The notes beneath the pieces are model-generated. The model searched no databases. It was not told the DNA's origin and was given only the letters and a program-made list of their open reading frames with translations. Below, piece by piece: positions 55,643 to 63,637 of a stretch of DNA of 64,000 nt. The DNA comes from JADFGZ01 sp965222345 (lineage in GTDB: Bacteria > Acidobacteriota > Terriglobia > 2-12-FULL-54-10): contig CBDCTS010000004.1 in the NCBI GenBank assembly GCA_965222345.1, positions 496,001-560,000 on the forward strand, in the 5' to 3' direction. Position numbers and translations under genes: made by a program. Every line of letters starts with the position of its first letter. The stretch's first letter is position 1.

Positions 55643-57004
55643 TCATTCCTCCCGAAGGACCCATGCCGGGTCATTTTGCACGGCCTTTTTCAAGGGCAGC
55701 CAGGTCCCGGCAAAACTGACGCTCAAAGCTACCAGCAACATCAGCGGCAAAAGCATCCAGTTGACCGCCACGTCGGTGCCGAACACCACTTGTCCCACAA
55801 CTTTCGCCAGAAGCTGCCCACCTGCAAAACCTAAAACCCCTCCCGCAATTCCCTGTAGGGCAATCTCTGACAGGAAGAAGGTGGCGATCAGCCAATTCTG
55901 CGCGCCGATGGCCTTCATCAATCCGATTTCCTTCCGGCGCTCCACAACAGTTAGACTGGCCATACTCGATATGCTCAGTGCCGCGGCAATGAGCGCCAAT
56001 AGTGCCAGCATCCCCAGCAGAAACGTTAGCTTGCTCAGTACGTTTCCTTGCGTTTCAGCCACCTGCCGAATCTGCCGCGCGGCGGTTCCCGGCAGGACCT
56101 CGCCAATTTGATGAAGGATCGAAGAAAGATACGGCGAGCAATACCAGAGGTCATACTGTTCCGGGGTCATGGTCCGGGGGTCGCGATGGGAAAGCTCATC
56201 CTCGGGCTTGATCAGGGCGCTGACATCGACCTTGCGGACCTTGCCGTCCAATCCGGCCCAAGACTGCACCAACCCCAGGGAGGTGAAAATCTGGTTGTCC
56301 TCGGCGCCTCCGGTGGTCAGAATGCCTTTCACCAGGAGCGAGAGATCCCGCCCTCCAGCGATTTCTCCCGGCTCGGCATCCTCGGCCACTAGATGTATGG
56401 TGTCTCCCAATCCGAGGCCGAGGGCTTCGGCCAAAGAGCTTCCGATCCAGCCAAAGTTTTCGCCCTCTTCGGAGCCGGACTCGCCGCTCAGTCCGCCTTC
56501 CAGTTTCCACGTGGGATTGAGCTGACGGATGCCCGTTCGGAACTGTTCCCCCGTCGAGGTGACCACCGAATGGTCCCACCAGGTTCCGACCAGAATTCTG
56601 GAATGGTCTGCCGGGGAACTGGTTTTCTCGCCTGCGGGTTGCCCGTCGGGAAAATCCGCGACGCGGACCGGCATGTACAGGTAGGGGGCAAAGGCGATGA
56701 TATTATTGCGCCAGAAGATTTCCTTCAGCTTGCCGAGAGAGGATTCTGCAATGTAGGCTCCCTCGGAAACGGGGCGATAATCGATGCCGCCGATCTCGAC
56801 GGGCAACGTGTCCGCCGAGGGGGTGATGACGATGTTGGCCCCCAATGCCCTCAGTTCCCTGCCCATCTTGTCGCCGATATCGAGCGACACAAGCAGCATG
56901 GCGGCGGCAACGGTGGTTCCCAGCGCAACCGCCAGCATCGCCCACAGGGCACGGCGGCGGTGTCCAGGCCGCAAAAACGATTCCTGTACGACTTTCCAAA
57001 ACAT
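55643..57004 (-). CDS. FtsX/MacB-type ABC permease of the FTR1 operon (first)
   Basis: The 453-residue permease has an N-terminal helix (ALWAMLAVALGTTVAAAMLLVSL), a large periplasmic MacB-like domain (VVTSTGEQFRTGIRQLNPTW, LSLLVKGILTTGGAEDNQIF) and three C-terminal helices with VERRKEIGLMKAIGAQNWLI. It starts six bases after the FTR1 gene's stop and runs straight into the second permease gene. The two periplasmic halves could hand metal or reductant to FTR1. Confidence 0.87.
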   Translation of the reverse strand: MFWKVVQESFLRPGHRRRALWAMLAVALGTTVAAAMLLVSLDIGDKMGRELRALGANIVITPSADTLPVEIGGIDYRPVSEGAYIAESSLGKLKEIFWRNNIIAFAPYLYMPVRVADFPDGQPAGEKTSSPADHSRILVGTWWDHSVVTSTGEQFRTGIRQLNPTWKLEGGLSGESGSEEGENFGWIGSSLAEALGLGLGDTIHLVAEDAEPGEIAGGRDLSLLVKGILTTGGAEDNQIFTSLGLVQSWAGLDGKVRKVDVSALIKPEDELSHRDPRTMTPEQYDLWYCSPYLSSILHQIGEVLPGTAARQIRQVAETQGNVLSKLTFLLGMLALLALIAAALSISSMASLTVVERRKEIGLMKAIGAQNWLIATFFLSEIALQGIAGGVLGFAGGQLLAKVVGQVVFGTDVAVNWMLLPLMLLVALSVSFAGTWLPLKKAVQNDPAWVLREE

Positions 57005-57010
57005 CTCAAC

Positions 57011-58276
57011 TCACTGATGAGCGTGAAAGTACCGCGCACCGGACTCCAGATCGGCGGCCTCGATCCGCAACATGGCCCCCTCGACCGCCGAGGGCAGAGG
57101 CGCCGGGTTGCAACCCCCGGTCAGCCCGATCGTAGGGCCGTAGATTTCCGCCGAGCAGTTCCGGCAAATGATGGTCGTCCCTTTCTGGTAGTAGCCCTGC
57201 GGGCCGCAGATGTCACAGGCATCCAAGGCCGTGGCCAAACGGGTGCCGGCACGAACGACAATGAAGCGGGCCGTCACATCGCCCGCCGTGTAAACAAACC
57301 GATGGAGGTTTCCATCGGAAACGCTCTCCGTCGGAATGAGAATGACGCCCTCCTCGGCAGCCACGGGCTGGGCCGGAGAAAGCGCCGTCGCACTCTTGGC
57401 ATAGATAAATTCAGCCGTTACGAGCACCACGAAAACAAACGCGCTCAGGCAGACGGCAACCGCCCAGAACCTTTCTTTCCGCGCTCCCCATAACTGCTTG
57501 CGCTGTTCGGCGCGGGAAGCCGTGCCGGCCGGAGACGGATCAAGCTGCCGGGATCGCCAGTCAAATAGCACCATGAGAGCGGCCAGCGCGAGGATGACGA
57601 CGAAGAAAAACACGCTGTTTGAGACAATGGGCCCGACCAAGGCCATCTCCTGCTGGCTGCTCGGAAGCACCTGGGCCTCCGACAACTCGTGCAGGCCGGT
57701 CACCAGCAGTTGCAGCACTACGCATCCCAGGATGATGCTGGTCACCCGGAAAAACTTCCGCAGGTCCATCCGGACCGTGCCCCGCACAAAGACAATGCCG
57801 AAGACGACGGCCAAAGCCAGGCCCGTCGCCGTTCCGAGGAGGGTCAGCAGGTCAGCCGAGTTCCAGGATACCGCCGAAAGGATCAGCACCGTCTCCATCC
57901 CCTCGCGGAAAACCATGAAGAAGACAAAAAGAAAGACGCCGAGGGCGGAGGCTTTCTGCTGCGAGGAGATATTCTCCAGGCGCTGCTCAATGCGGCGCCG
58001 CAGGCTGCGGGCCGTGCGCTGCATCCAGAACACCACTGTCGCGACAAAAAAAGCCGCCAGCAGGAGAAGATACCCTTCCACGGCTTCCTGATTTAAAGTC
58101 ACCCGCTGCAGCATCGCCGCGCCTGCAAAGCTGGCTAGGATGGCCGCCGCCAAGGCAAAGTAGACGACTCTCACCAAATGCCCCCGTCCGGATTTCGACA
58201 GGTAGGCTATTGCAATTCCAATCACCAGGGCTGCCTCGACGCCCTCCCGGAGGGTAACGATCAGTGCCTGCACCAT
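57011..58276 (-). CDS. FTR1-family iron permease fused to a DUF2318-type Cys-rich domain
   Basis: From the ATG at 58276 (AAGGGG ten bases before) it is 421 residues. The N-terminal half has the FTR1 signature REGVE (10-14) and a second REGME (124-128) in seven-helix order, as in the iron permeases that move Fe3+ through paired REG-x-E sites. After another helix (273-293) comes a periplasmic domain with CDIC (354-357), CRNC (371-374) and GGCN (387-390): the DUF2318 pattern, possibly a metal or Fe-S site. First gene of the operon. In Campylobacter these are separate genes (Cj1658 and Cj1660). Confidence 0.9.
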   Translation of the reverse strand: MVQALIVTLREGVEAALVIGIAIAYLSKSGRGHLVRVVYFALAAAILASFAGAAMLQRVTLNQEAVEGYLLLLAAFFVATVVFWMQRTARSLRRRIEQRLENISSQQKASALGVFLFVFFMVFREGMETVLILSAVSWNSADLLTLLGTATGLALAVVFGIVFVRGTVRMDLRKFFRVTSIILGCVVLQLLVTGLHELSEAQVLPSSQQEMALVGPIVSNSVFFFVVILALAALMVLFDWRSRQLDPSPAGTASRAEQRKQLWGARKERFWAVAVCLSAFVFVVLVTAEFIYAKSATALSPAQPVAAEEGVILIPTESVSDGNLHRFVYTAGDVTARFIVVRAGTRLATALDACDICGPQGYYQKGTTIICRNCSAEIYGPTIGLTGGCNPAPLPSAVEGAMLRIEAADLESGARYFHAHQ

Positions 58277-58420
58277 GTATGGTCCCCTTGACTCCCTTTC
58301 CTTTACAATAAATTCGAGAATTGCCTTCTGAACTTTGGGCCGCCCGCGACGGCAGCGGTTCAGGCTCCAGTTTTCCAGCAGAGACTGCCGCTTGGAAGAT
58401 CCAAGCACAGCCTCTCTTAT

Positions 58421-58446
58421 TGCAACTGAATTGCATTAACATTATC
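58421..58446 (-). promoter_or_regulatory. Candidate Fur/DtxR-type operator over the FTR1 promoter
   Basis: On the minus strand GATAATGTTAATGCAATTC (58446 to 58428) matches 13 of 19 positions of the classical Fur box, and overlaps the -10 GATAAT. Next to it lies a perfect dyad TGCAA-N5-TTGCA (58421-58435). A repressor here would block the promoter. Confidence 0.45.
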
Positions 58447-58470
58447 CCTTTCCCTGCCTTTCCTTGTCAA
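58441..58470 (-). promoter_or_regulatory. Promoter of the FTR1-permease-ATPase operon
   Basis: Minus strand TTGACA (58465-58470), an 18-base spacer and GATAAT (58441-58446) predict a start near 58434, about 160 bases before the FTR1 ATG. Confidence 0.68.
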
Positions 58471-58491
58471 GGGAAAACCGTTTGGTATAGT
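58464..58491 (+). promoter_or_regulatory. Divergent promoter, toward trxB
   Basis: TTGTCA (58464-58469), a 16-base spacer and TATAGT (58486-58491). Its -35 occupies the same bases as the opposite -35 (CCTTGTCAAGG is nearly its own complement), so both promoters could compete for polymerase. Confidence 0.55.
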
Positions 58492-58678
58492 CTCACCGCC
58501 TTCCTCCCCGGCAATTTGAGAAGCGCCGCACCAGGGCGTCGCTTGGCGGCTCGGAATCCCTGTGCCGTCGTGGGGCATCCGATAGGGCAGCACTGTTGTA
58601 GAAACGCGAAAAGCAGATACAATGGGCCGGTGTCACGAAATGTGACAGCCATATTATATTGGAGAGGGACAAAGCAAC

Positions 58679-59611
58679 ATGCGGGACGTAATCATCATCG
58701 GGTCCGGCTGCGCGGGCCTTACAGCCGCCATCTATGCGGGGAGGGCGAATCTAAATCCTCTGGTCATCGAAGGCCGGGAGGCTGGGGGGCAATTGTCGCT
58801 CACGACCCTGGTGGAGAATTTTCCGGGATTCCCGGAGGGTATCCAGGGACCGGAGCTGATCGAACAGATGAAGGAACAGGCGGCCCGTTTTGGAACCGAA
58901 TACAAGGCGGGGGATGTTACGGCAGCCGATCTATCGAAACGCCCCTTCACCCTGACGGTGGACGACGAACCGATTCAGACTCGAACTTTGATCATCGCTT
59001 CCGGCGCCTCCGCCCGCTGGCTGGGGCTGGACGCTGAGAAAGTCCTGGTCGGCAAGGGAGTCTCCAGTTGCGCCACCTGCGACGGCTTTTTCTTCCGGGA
59101 CAAGAAAGTGCTGGTGGTCGGCGGAGGTGATTCGGCCATGGAGGAATCGATTTTCCTCACCCGCTTTGTCTCCGACGTCAACCTGGTGCATCGCCGCGAC
59201 CAGTTCCGCGCCTCCAAGATCATGCTGGACCGGGCCCGCAGCAACGAAAAGATTCATTTCACTTTGGATACCGTCGTTGAGGACATTGCCGACCCGGCGC
59301 AAGGCGAGGTGACCGGCGTGACGCTCAAGAACGTAAAGACACAGAAGACCACCGAAGAGGACGTCAGCGCGGTTTTCGTTGCGATCGGACACATTCCGAA
59401 CACAGGCATCTTCCGGGGCCAGCTCGATATGGATTCCGAAGGTTACCTCATCACCCGACCGGCGCCTCACACCAACGTCTCCGGGGTTTTTGCCTGCGGG
59501 GACGTGCAAGACCGCATCTACCGGCAGGCGATTACGGCCTCCGGCACGGGCTGCATGGCGGCCATGGCAGCCGAGCGCTTTCTGGAAAGCGAGGCGCACC
59601 CGGGAAAGTAA
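58679..59611 (+). CDS. trxB: Thioredoxin-disulfide reductase
   Basis: The 310-residue flavoenzyme has the FAD motif IIGSGCAGLTAAIYAGRA, the redox-active CATC (Cys131 and Cys134) in SSCATCDGFFF, the NADPH motif VVGGGDSAMEESIFL and the C-terminal FAD contact FACGDVQDRIYRQAITASGTGCMAA. It keeps thioredoxin reduced. It is divergent from the FTR1 operon, a place where Campylobacter has thioredoxin-like genes, so it may feed reductant to that system. Confidence 0.96.
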   Translation: MRDVIIIGSGCAGLTAAIYAGRANLNPLVIEGREAGGQLSLTTLVENFPGFPEGIQGPELIEQMKEQAARFGTEYKAGDVTAADLSKRPFTLTVDDEPIQTRTLIIASGASARWLGLDAEKVLVGKGVSSCATCDGFFFRDKKVLVVGGGDSAMEESIFLTRFVSDVNLVHRRDQFRASKIMLDRARSNEKIHFTLDTVVEDIADPAQGEVTGVTLKNVKTQKTTEEDVSAVFVAIGHIPNTGIFRGQLDMDSEGYLITRPAPHTNVSGVFACGDVQDRIYRQAITASGTGCMAAMAAERFLESEAHPGK

Positions 59612-59685
59612 ACAGGCGCCACCGGCTCAAGCTGCCGACTACAGTTCTCGCCGGCTGTTGCAAATACTGATTAGGGCCAGGGAAC

Positions 59686-60594
59686 ATGCTGCGAAGCGCC
59701 CTCCTTTACCTCTCTCAACAGAAAAAACTGGAGCGACGGCTTCTGCAACTCCCTGTCGCACGGAAGCTGGCGCGCCGGTTTGTTCCCGGGGAAAACCTCG
59801 CCGACGCTTTGGAAGCCGCCCGCAGCGCGAACCAGAGAAACTCGTTGGTGACTCTGAATTATCTGGGAGAGAACGTCCGTACTCTCCCGGAGGCGGCGGC
59901 TGCCCGGGATGCTTACCTGAACCTCATTGCCGAGATCACGCGGCAACAGCTTCAGGCGGGTATCTCGGTCAAGCTCACACAACTGGGCCTGGACCTCTCC
60001 GAGCCGGAATGCCTCGAAAACGCGCGTCGCCTGACACAATCGGCAGAACTGGCGGGCAATTTTGTCCGGCTTGATATGGAAAGCTCCGCCTATACGGACC
60101 GGACACTGGCGATCTTCCGAGAACTGCGGCGAAGTTGTTCCTCCGTCGGAGTGGTAATTCAGGCGTACCTATACCGGAGCGAAGAAGACATCCGGCAATT
60201 GCTTCTCCAGGGGGCGCGCATCCGGCTCTGCAAGGGCGCTTACAAGGAACCGCCTTCGCTCGCCTTCCCTCGCAAGGCCGACGTGGACCGAAACTACCTG
60301 CACCTGATGCAGATGCTCCTTTCGAGCGGCATCTACCACGGCATCGCCACGCACGATCCGCGGATGATCGACGAGACTTGCCGCTATGCGCGGCAGCAAC
60401 GCCTCTCCACGAACAGCTTTGAGTTCCAAATGATTTACGGGGTTCGCCGTGACCTGCAAGACCGCCTTGTTCGGGAGGGCTACCGCCTGCGCGTTTACAT
60501 TCCCTTCGGCAAGGAATGGTTTCCGTATTTCATGCGAAGGCTGGCAGAACGCCCGGCGAACGTGCTGTTTGCGATAAAGGCTGTTTTGCGGTGA
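59686..60594 (+). CDS. Proline dehydrogenase, monofunctional
   Basis: The 302-residue FAD enzyme oxidises proline to pyrroline-5-carboxylate. It has the TIM-barrel landmarks GISVKLTQLGLDLS, RLDMESSAYTDRTL, IRLCKGAYKEPPSLAF and FEFQMIYGVRRDLQ, ending with the substrate-binding helix RVYIPFGKEWFPYFMRRLAERP. The partner P5C dehydrogenase is not nearby. It follows trxB by 74 bases. Confidence 0.92.
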   Translation: MLRSALLYLSQQKKLERRLLQLPVARKLARRFVPGENLADALEAARSANQRNSLVTLNYLGENVRTLPEAAAARDAYLNLIAEITRQQLQAGISVKLTQLGLDLSEPECLENARRLTQSAELAGNFVRLDMESSAYTDRTLAIFRELRRSCSSVGVVIQAYLYRSEEDIRQLLLQGARIRLCKGAYKEPPSLAFPRKADVDRNYLHLMQMLLSSGIYHGIATHDPRMIDETCRYARQQRLSTNSFEFQMIYGVRRDLQDRLVREGYRLRVYIPFGKEWFPYFMRRLAERPANVLFAIKAVLR

Positions 60595-60650
60595 GAGCGA
60601 AGAAACCCGAAAGGGACCTGGCGCGGCCCGCCTCTGTACGCCGGCGATTC

Positions 60651-61433
60651 TTACGTTCTTCCGAACACCAACCCCGACCATTCCGAGCAGCGCCGTGCAA
60701 GCGCCGTCCCGCTCAGCGTATATTCGGAATGATTCGCTCTTCGCTCACGACCCAACAAAACAAACGATCCCGTGTCGCAAAAACTTTCGCAAACATACTC
60801 CCGCCACCGGCGGCCGCGCAAACTCATCTTGCCCACTCCGGGTGCTCTCGCCGTCAGGAATGCCTTCCGCCATTCAGAGGAATATCCCAGTTCGCCTGTG
60901 ACGCCCCGGCGAATCTCCCGAACGAGGAGGGCGGCAAACTTTTCGCGGCGGGGATTTCCCAGTCTTGGCCAAAGGAAATGGCAAAGTTCATGATACAGGA
61001 TGCGCCCCAGCTCCACGCGGCGGCGGAACAGTTTCGCATCCAGCACTACATAACGCTCTGGGATAAAACTGGCCGCATGGGTCAGGCTTGCCGCTCCAGG
61101 CTTGCCCGAAAGCGGTTTCTCCCGAAACGGATTCTCGTTGATAAAAACGCTCGTCCTCACTAGCATCAGCCGGTCCGCAACCGTCAATTTCAGAGATGGA
61201 AGGCGGGACTGAAAGGCCGGAGGCATTCGGCGAATCCAAAACTCCAGCGCCTTGCGCTGGGCACCAGTGATCTGCGGCGACAGTTCGAGTACGCCCAGAC
61301 GGACTCCGGATAAAAAGCGTACGCGGCGGAAGGTGGCCTTCGCCCTCCGGTGCAAAGTCCGATTCGGATTGTTCACAGGCCGCCGGCGGGCAACTCCGCC
61401 GGGGCGCATTCCCTCCCTGACAGCGTCCAGCAT
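60651..61433 (-). CDS. Putative HExxH zinc metalloprotein of unknown function
   Basis: The 260-residue protein has HELCH in ILYHELCHFLWPRLG (about 147-151), a classical HExxH zincin helix, and a later Glu/Asp-rich WREYVCESFCDTGSF segment that could give the third ligand, as in SprT-like and gluzincin families. The N-terminal half is Arg-rich and unlike families I know. The ATG at 61433 begins just where transcription is predicted, so the mRNA may be leaderless. Confidence 0.65.
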   Translation of the reverse strand: MLDAVREGMRPGGVARRRPVNNPNRTLHRRAKATFRRVRFLSGVRLGVLELSPQITGAQRKALEFWIRRMPPAFQSRLPSLKLTVADRLMLVRTSVFINENPFREKPLSGKPGAASLTHAASFIPERYVVLDAKLFRRRVELGRILYHELCHFLWPRLGNPRREKFAALLVREIRRGVTGELGYSSEWRKAFLTARAPGVGKMSLRGRRWREYVCESFCDTGSFVLLGRERRANHSEYTLSGTALARRCSEWSGLVFGRT

Positions 61434-62067
61434 CCCAGCAAGTTAGAAAGACCTGTCTTCCTTGTCAAGGGCCTGCCAGGGGATGGTTTTCCAATGTCTC
61501 GAAAAACTGAAGGCTGAAACGCCTGTGGAGAAAGGCAATGGAGCGGGTTGCGGATTGTAGGAGAAAGCAAAAGGGCTAGCAACCGCCGTCAGCCTCGGGA
61601 AAAGGCTTTTCTGAAGTTCGTCCCGCCGGTGTCCCTCAAGTCAGTCTTACCTCAACAACAACTCCACTGTAAAACAGGCGCTCTTCTGCGAAAAGGTCAC
61701 TTTTTTTGCAAGATCATTGGACTACAATGTTTGCGCGGCGTTGCCGTCTTTGGCGAGTTGTCAGTTCTTTGGATCAAGCGGCTGTCTTTCCCCTTCGGCT
61801 CCGACCCCCCAACTTTGACAAACCCGGCCTCAAACCCCTCGATTGTCCCTCTCACCCCACATCTGCGAACCCTGGTGAGAAATGCGAGCTAAGAGAGATT
61901 GATCTCCTTCGCCGACAAGCGGCGCCAAAACCCTTCTGCAATTTCGTGACCTTGGTGTGACTTCGTGTCCTTCGTGGATAACCCCTTAAAAGGACTATGT
62001 GTCACTGAACAGCTTACTCTCGGGAGTGCAGCCACCCATTGAGACATAGAGGGTGCGCGTCCCTGTA
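61434..62067. other. Intergenic region, ~630 bases, no supported gene
   Basis: Apart from the promoter at its left edge I find no gene, terminator or RNA that I can support. Near 61955-61980 is the phrase CTTCGTGTCCTTCGTGG, akin to the one near 37700. Confidence 0.5.
61440..61468 (-). promoter_or_regulatory. Promoter of the HExxH gene
   Basis: Minus strand TTGACA (61463-61468), a 17-base spacer and TAACTT (61440-61445). The predicted start (61433-61434) falls on the ATG. Confidence 0.6.
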
Positions 62068-63015
62068 CTACTTTTGGGGGGAGAGAAAGAAATCAAATTG
62101 CTTGGTCAGGCCAAACACGATGCCCGACCTGGGTGAGAGGCTCGCCAGCCCGGCCACGGCGGCGACGTCCCAGCGCAGTCCGCCGGCGTGGACCTGGAGC
62201 CCCAAGCGGAACTGAGAGCGGCTCTCGGTTCCCAGGTGTGGCTTGCGGCGTCTACTCCAGTGGCCGAAAACTTCTCCGGCCAGGTTGACCTTGGGTGTGA
62301 GGGGGTAGATTCCGGCCAGTCCATAGAGCATAACATCGTTTTGCACCCCTGCCAGAACCGGGTTGGCCAGGATTCCCAACCCCAGATTGCCAAAGGCATA
62401 GAGTTTGCCGAAGTGTTTCCCCACCAGAATGCCGCTGTGATATTGGGTGGCGTTCAGCCCCAGCCCCTTGGCGGTGGATGCGTTGGGTACCTGAACGGAA
62501 GTAAAGAAACCGAAGGACGGTAGGTTACCCGCTTCGTGCAACATGCGTATCTTGGTGTAAAGGTGGAGGTCCCCGTAATCGCTGGTTGCGGTGCCTCCGG
62601 AACTCAAATGGGGCCTCACCGGGGCAGAGGAGGCTTCAGTTACCGAGAGAAGGTTGTGCGCCGTCCAGTCCATCTGCACCTCTGCCACCCCGGCCAGGCT
62701 GATATGCAGTCCCATGACTCCCAAGCCGGTCTGATCCCCTCGCAACCCCGAGACCGGAAATTTGGCATCCTGCAGGAAATCGAACCCAAATTCCAGGGAG
62801 ACACGGCCCGATTCCAGAATGGTGGGGTCTTCGGTTTGCAAGGGGCGCTGCTGGGCGGTCGAAGGAGGGGCCCACAGCGCCAGAGTCAGCACCACGAGCC
62901 AAAGCCGCTGGAAGGTACGAACTACCCATGGGAGCGTCGGGCTGCGAGATCGGGACGGATGGGAGCGTCTGAGGAGCGATGGCGGGGAGCTAGACTGTGC
63001 GGCATCCTGATTCAT
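62068..63015 (-). CDS. Putative outer-membrane beta-barrel protein (transporter-like)
   Basis: From the ATG at 63015 it is 315 residues. A Ser/Pro/Arg-rich stretch precedes a hydrophobic core (LWLVVLTLALWAPPSTAQ) that looks like a signal peptide, so the real start may be a later GTG. The mature part alternates polar and hydrophobic residues with repeated glycine (GDLHLYTKIRM, HSGILVGKHFGKLYAFGNLG) and ends FGLTKQFDFFLS, as outer-membrane barrels do. It resembles conserved acidobacterial barrel proteins; the cargo is unknown. Confidence 0.6.
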   Translation of the reverse strand: MNQDAAQSSSPPSLLRRSHPSRSRSPTLPWVVRTFQRLWLVVLTLALWAPPSTAQQRPLQTEDPTILESGRVSLEFGFDFLQDAKFPVSGLRGDQTGLGVMGLHISLAGVAEVQMDWTAHNLLSVTEASSAPVRPHLSSGGTATSDYGDLHLYTKIRMLHEAGNLPSFGFFTSVQVPNASTAKGLGLNATQYHSGILVGKHFGKLYAFGNLGLGILANPVLAGVQNDVMLYGLAGIYPLTPKVNLAGEVFGHWSRRRKPHLGTESRSQFRLGLQVHAGGLRWDVAAVAGLASLSPRSGIVFGLTKQFDFFLSPQK

Positions 63016-63053
63016 CAAGAGCGGATACTAGTGCAAGGCCGGGGCGGAAGCAA

Positions 63054-63209
63054 TCAATTTCTCGGAAACAGTTCGTAGCTCAGAAGCGCCGCCGCAACCA
63101 TGGCCGCGGTCTCGGTTCTCAGGGTGCTGTCGCCCAGTCGGACGGGTTGAAATCCACTGTTCAGGAAGGTGTGGTGTTCCTCATCGGTCCATCCGCCCGC
63201 AGGCCCTCC
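63054..63209 (-). pseudogene. rsmE: 3' remnant of rsmE (16S rRNA U1498 methyltransferase)
   Basis: About 51 codons on the minus strand read GPAGGWTDEEHHTFLNSGFQ, then PVRLGDSTLRTETAAMVAAA and end at a TGA. This is the C-terminal SAM-knot of RsmE (GPEGGW-T-DEE ... LG-x-x-ILRTETA). The gene is cut at about 63209, where a + strand recombinase fragment begins; an in-frame stop follows at once upstream. Confidence 0.85.
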
Positions 63210-63300
63210 GGCTGCTCGCCTCAATCAACGCCTCCACCCCTGTGGCCCGGCGCGACCGCGCCGTCCTCGCCCTGCTCGCCTATACCGCCGCCCGCGCCGG
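63203..63300 (+). pseudogene. Internal fragment of a tyrosine recombinase
   Basis: ALRLLASINASTPVARRDRA and VLALLAYTAARAGE match the conserved start of the catalytic domain of phage-type integrases (RRLLASIDTSTPVGLRDRALIALL...YTAARVG in relatives). No active-site residues are in this piece; both ends are cut. It joins in frame to the next fragment. Confidence 0.65.
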
Positions 63301-63517
63301 CGAGGAAGTGCTGCTGACCACTCATAAGGTTCCGGAGCACACCTCGCATTTCAACGCTACCCCGCAGGGCGGCTTCGGCGCATACTGGTTCCTGCGGCCG
63401 CGCTCGGCGGTGATGTTTGGGGTGCACTACCATCACATTTCCAATGCCAGCACGGCGAAGCGCAATCCGGGGCACAACGCTATTTATATCTACAGCGGAT
63501 TTTCCTGGTGGCGGTAA
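63301..63517 (+). pseudogene. 3' fragment of a PagL-like lipid A deacylase / acyloxyacyl hydrolase
   Basis: The segment reads KVPEHTSHFNATPQGGFGAY, then FGVHYHHISNASTAKRNPGH and ends in an aromatic GFSWWR. The H-x-S (HIS) in YHHISNAS is the PagL catalytic motif. Only the C-terminal ~70 residues remain, in frame behind the recombinase piece, with no start of its own. Confidence 0.75.
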
Positions 63518-63582
63518 CCGGCGCTCTCCTCCAACGGCCGGTTTTTCTCCTGGAAGCTTTTAGGCGCCGCCGAGAGGACTGC

Positions 63583-63588
63583 TATACT
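63583..63588 (+). promoter_or_regulatory. -10 element before the tRNA-Arg fragment
   Basis: TATACT lies nine bases before the first tRNA base. No clear -35 hexamer is seen. Confidence 0.4.
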
Positions 63589-63596
63589 GAACTGCG

Positions 63597-63637
63597 GGGC
63601 GCGTAGCTCAGTGGATAGAGCATCTGCCTTCTAAGCA
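63597..63637 (+). tRNA. 5' half of tRNA-Arg(UCU), broken after the anticodon loop
   Basis: The sequence has the 5' acceptor strand GGGCGCG, a D arm (GCTC ... GAGC), the 5' anticodon stem TCTGC and the loop CTTCTAA with anticodon TCT. The 3' anticodon stem starts GCA and then departs from the expected GCAGA at 63638. No variable loop, T arm or acceptor 3' strand follows, so this is a truncated gene. Confidence 0.82.
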
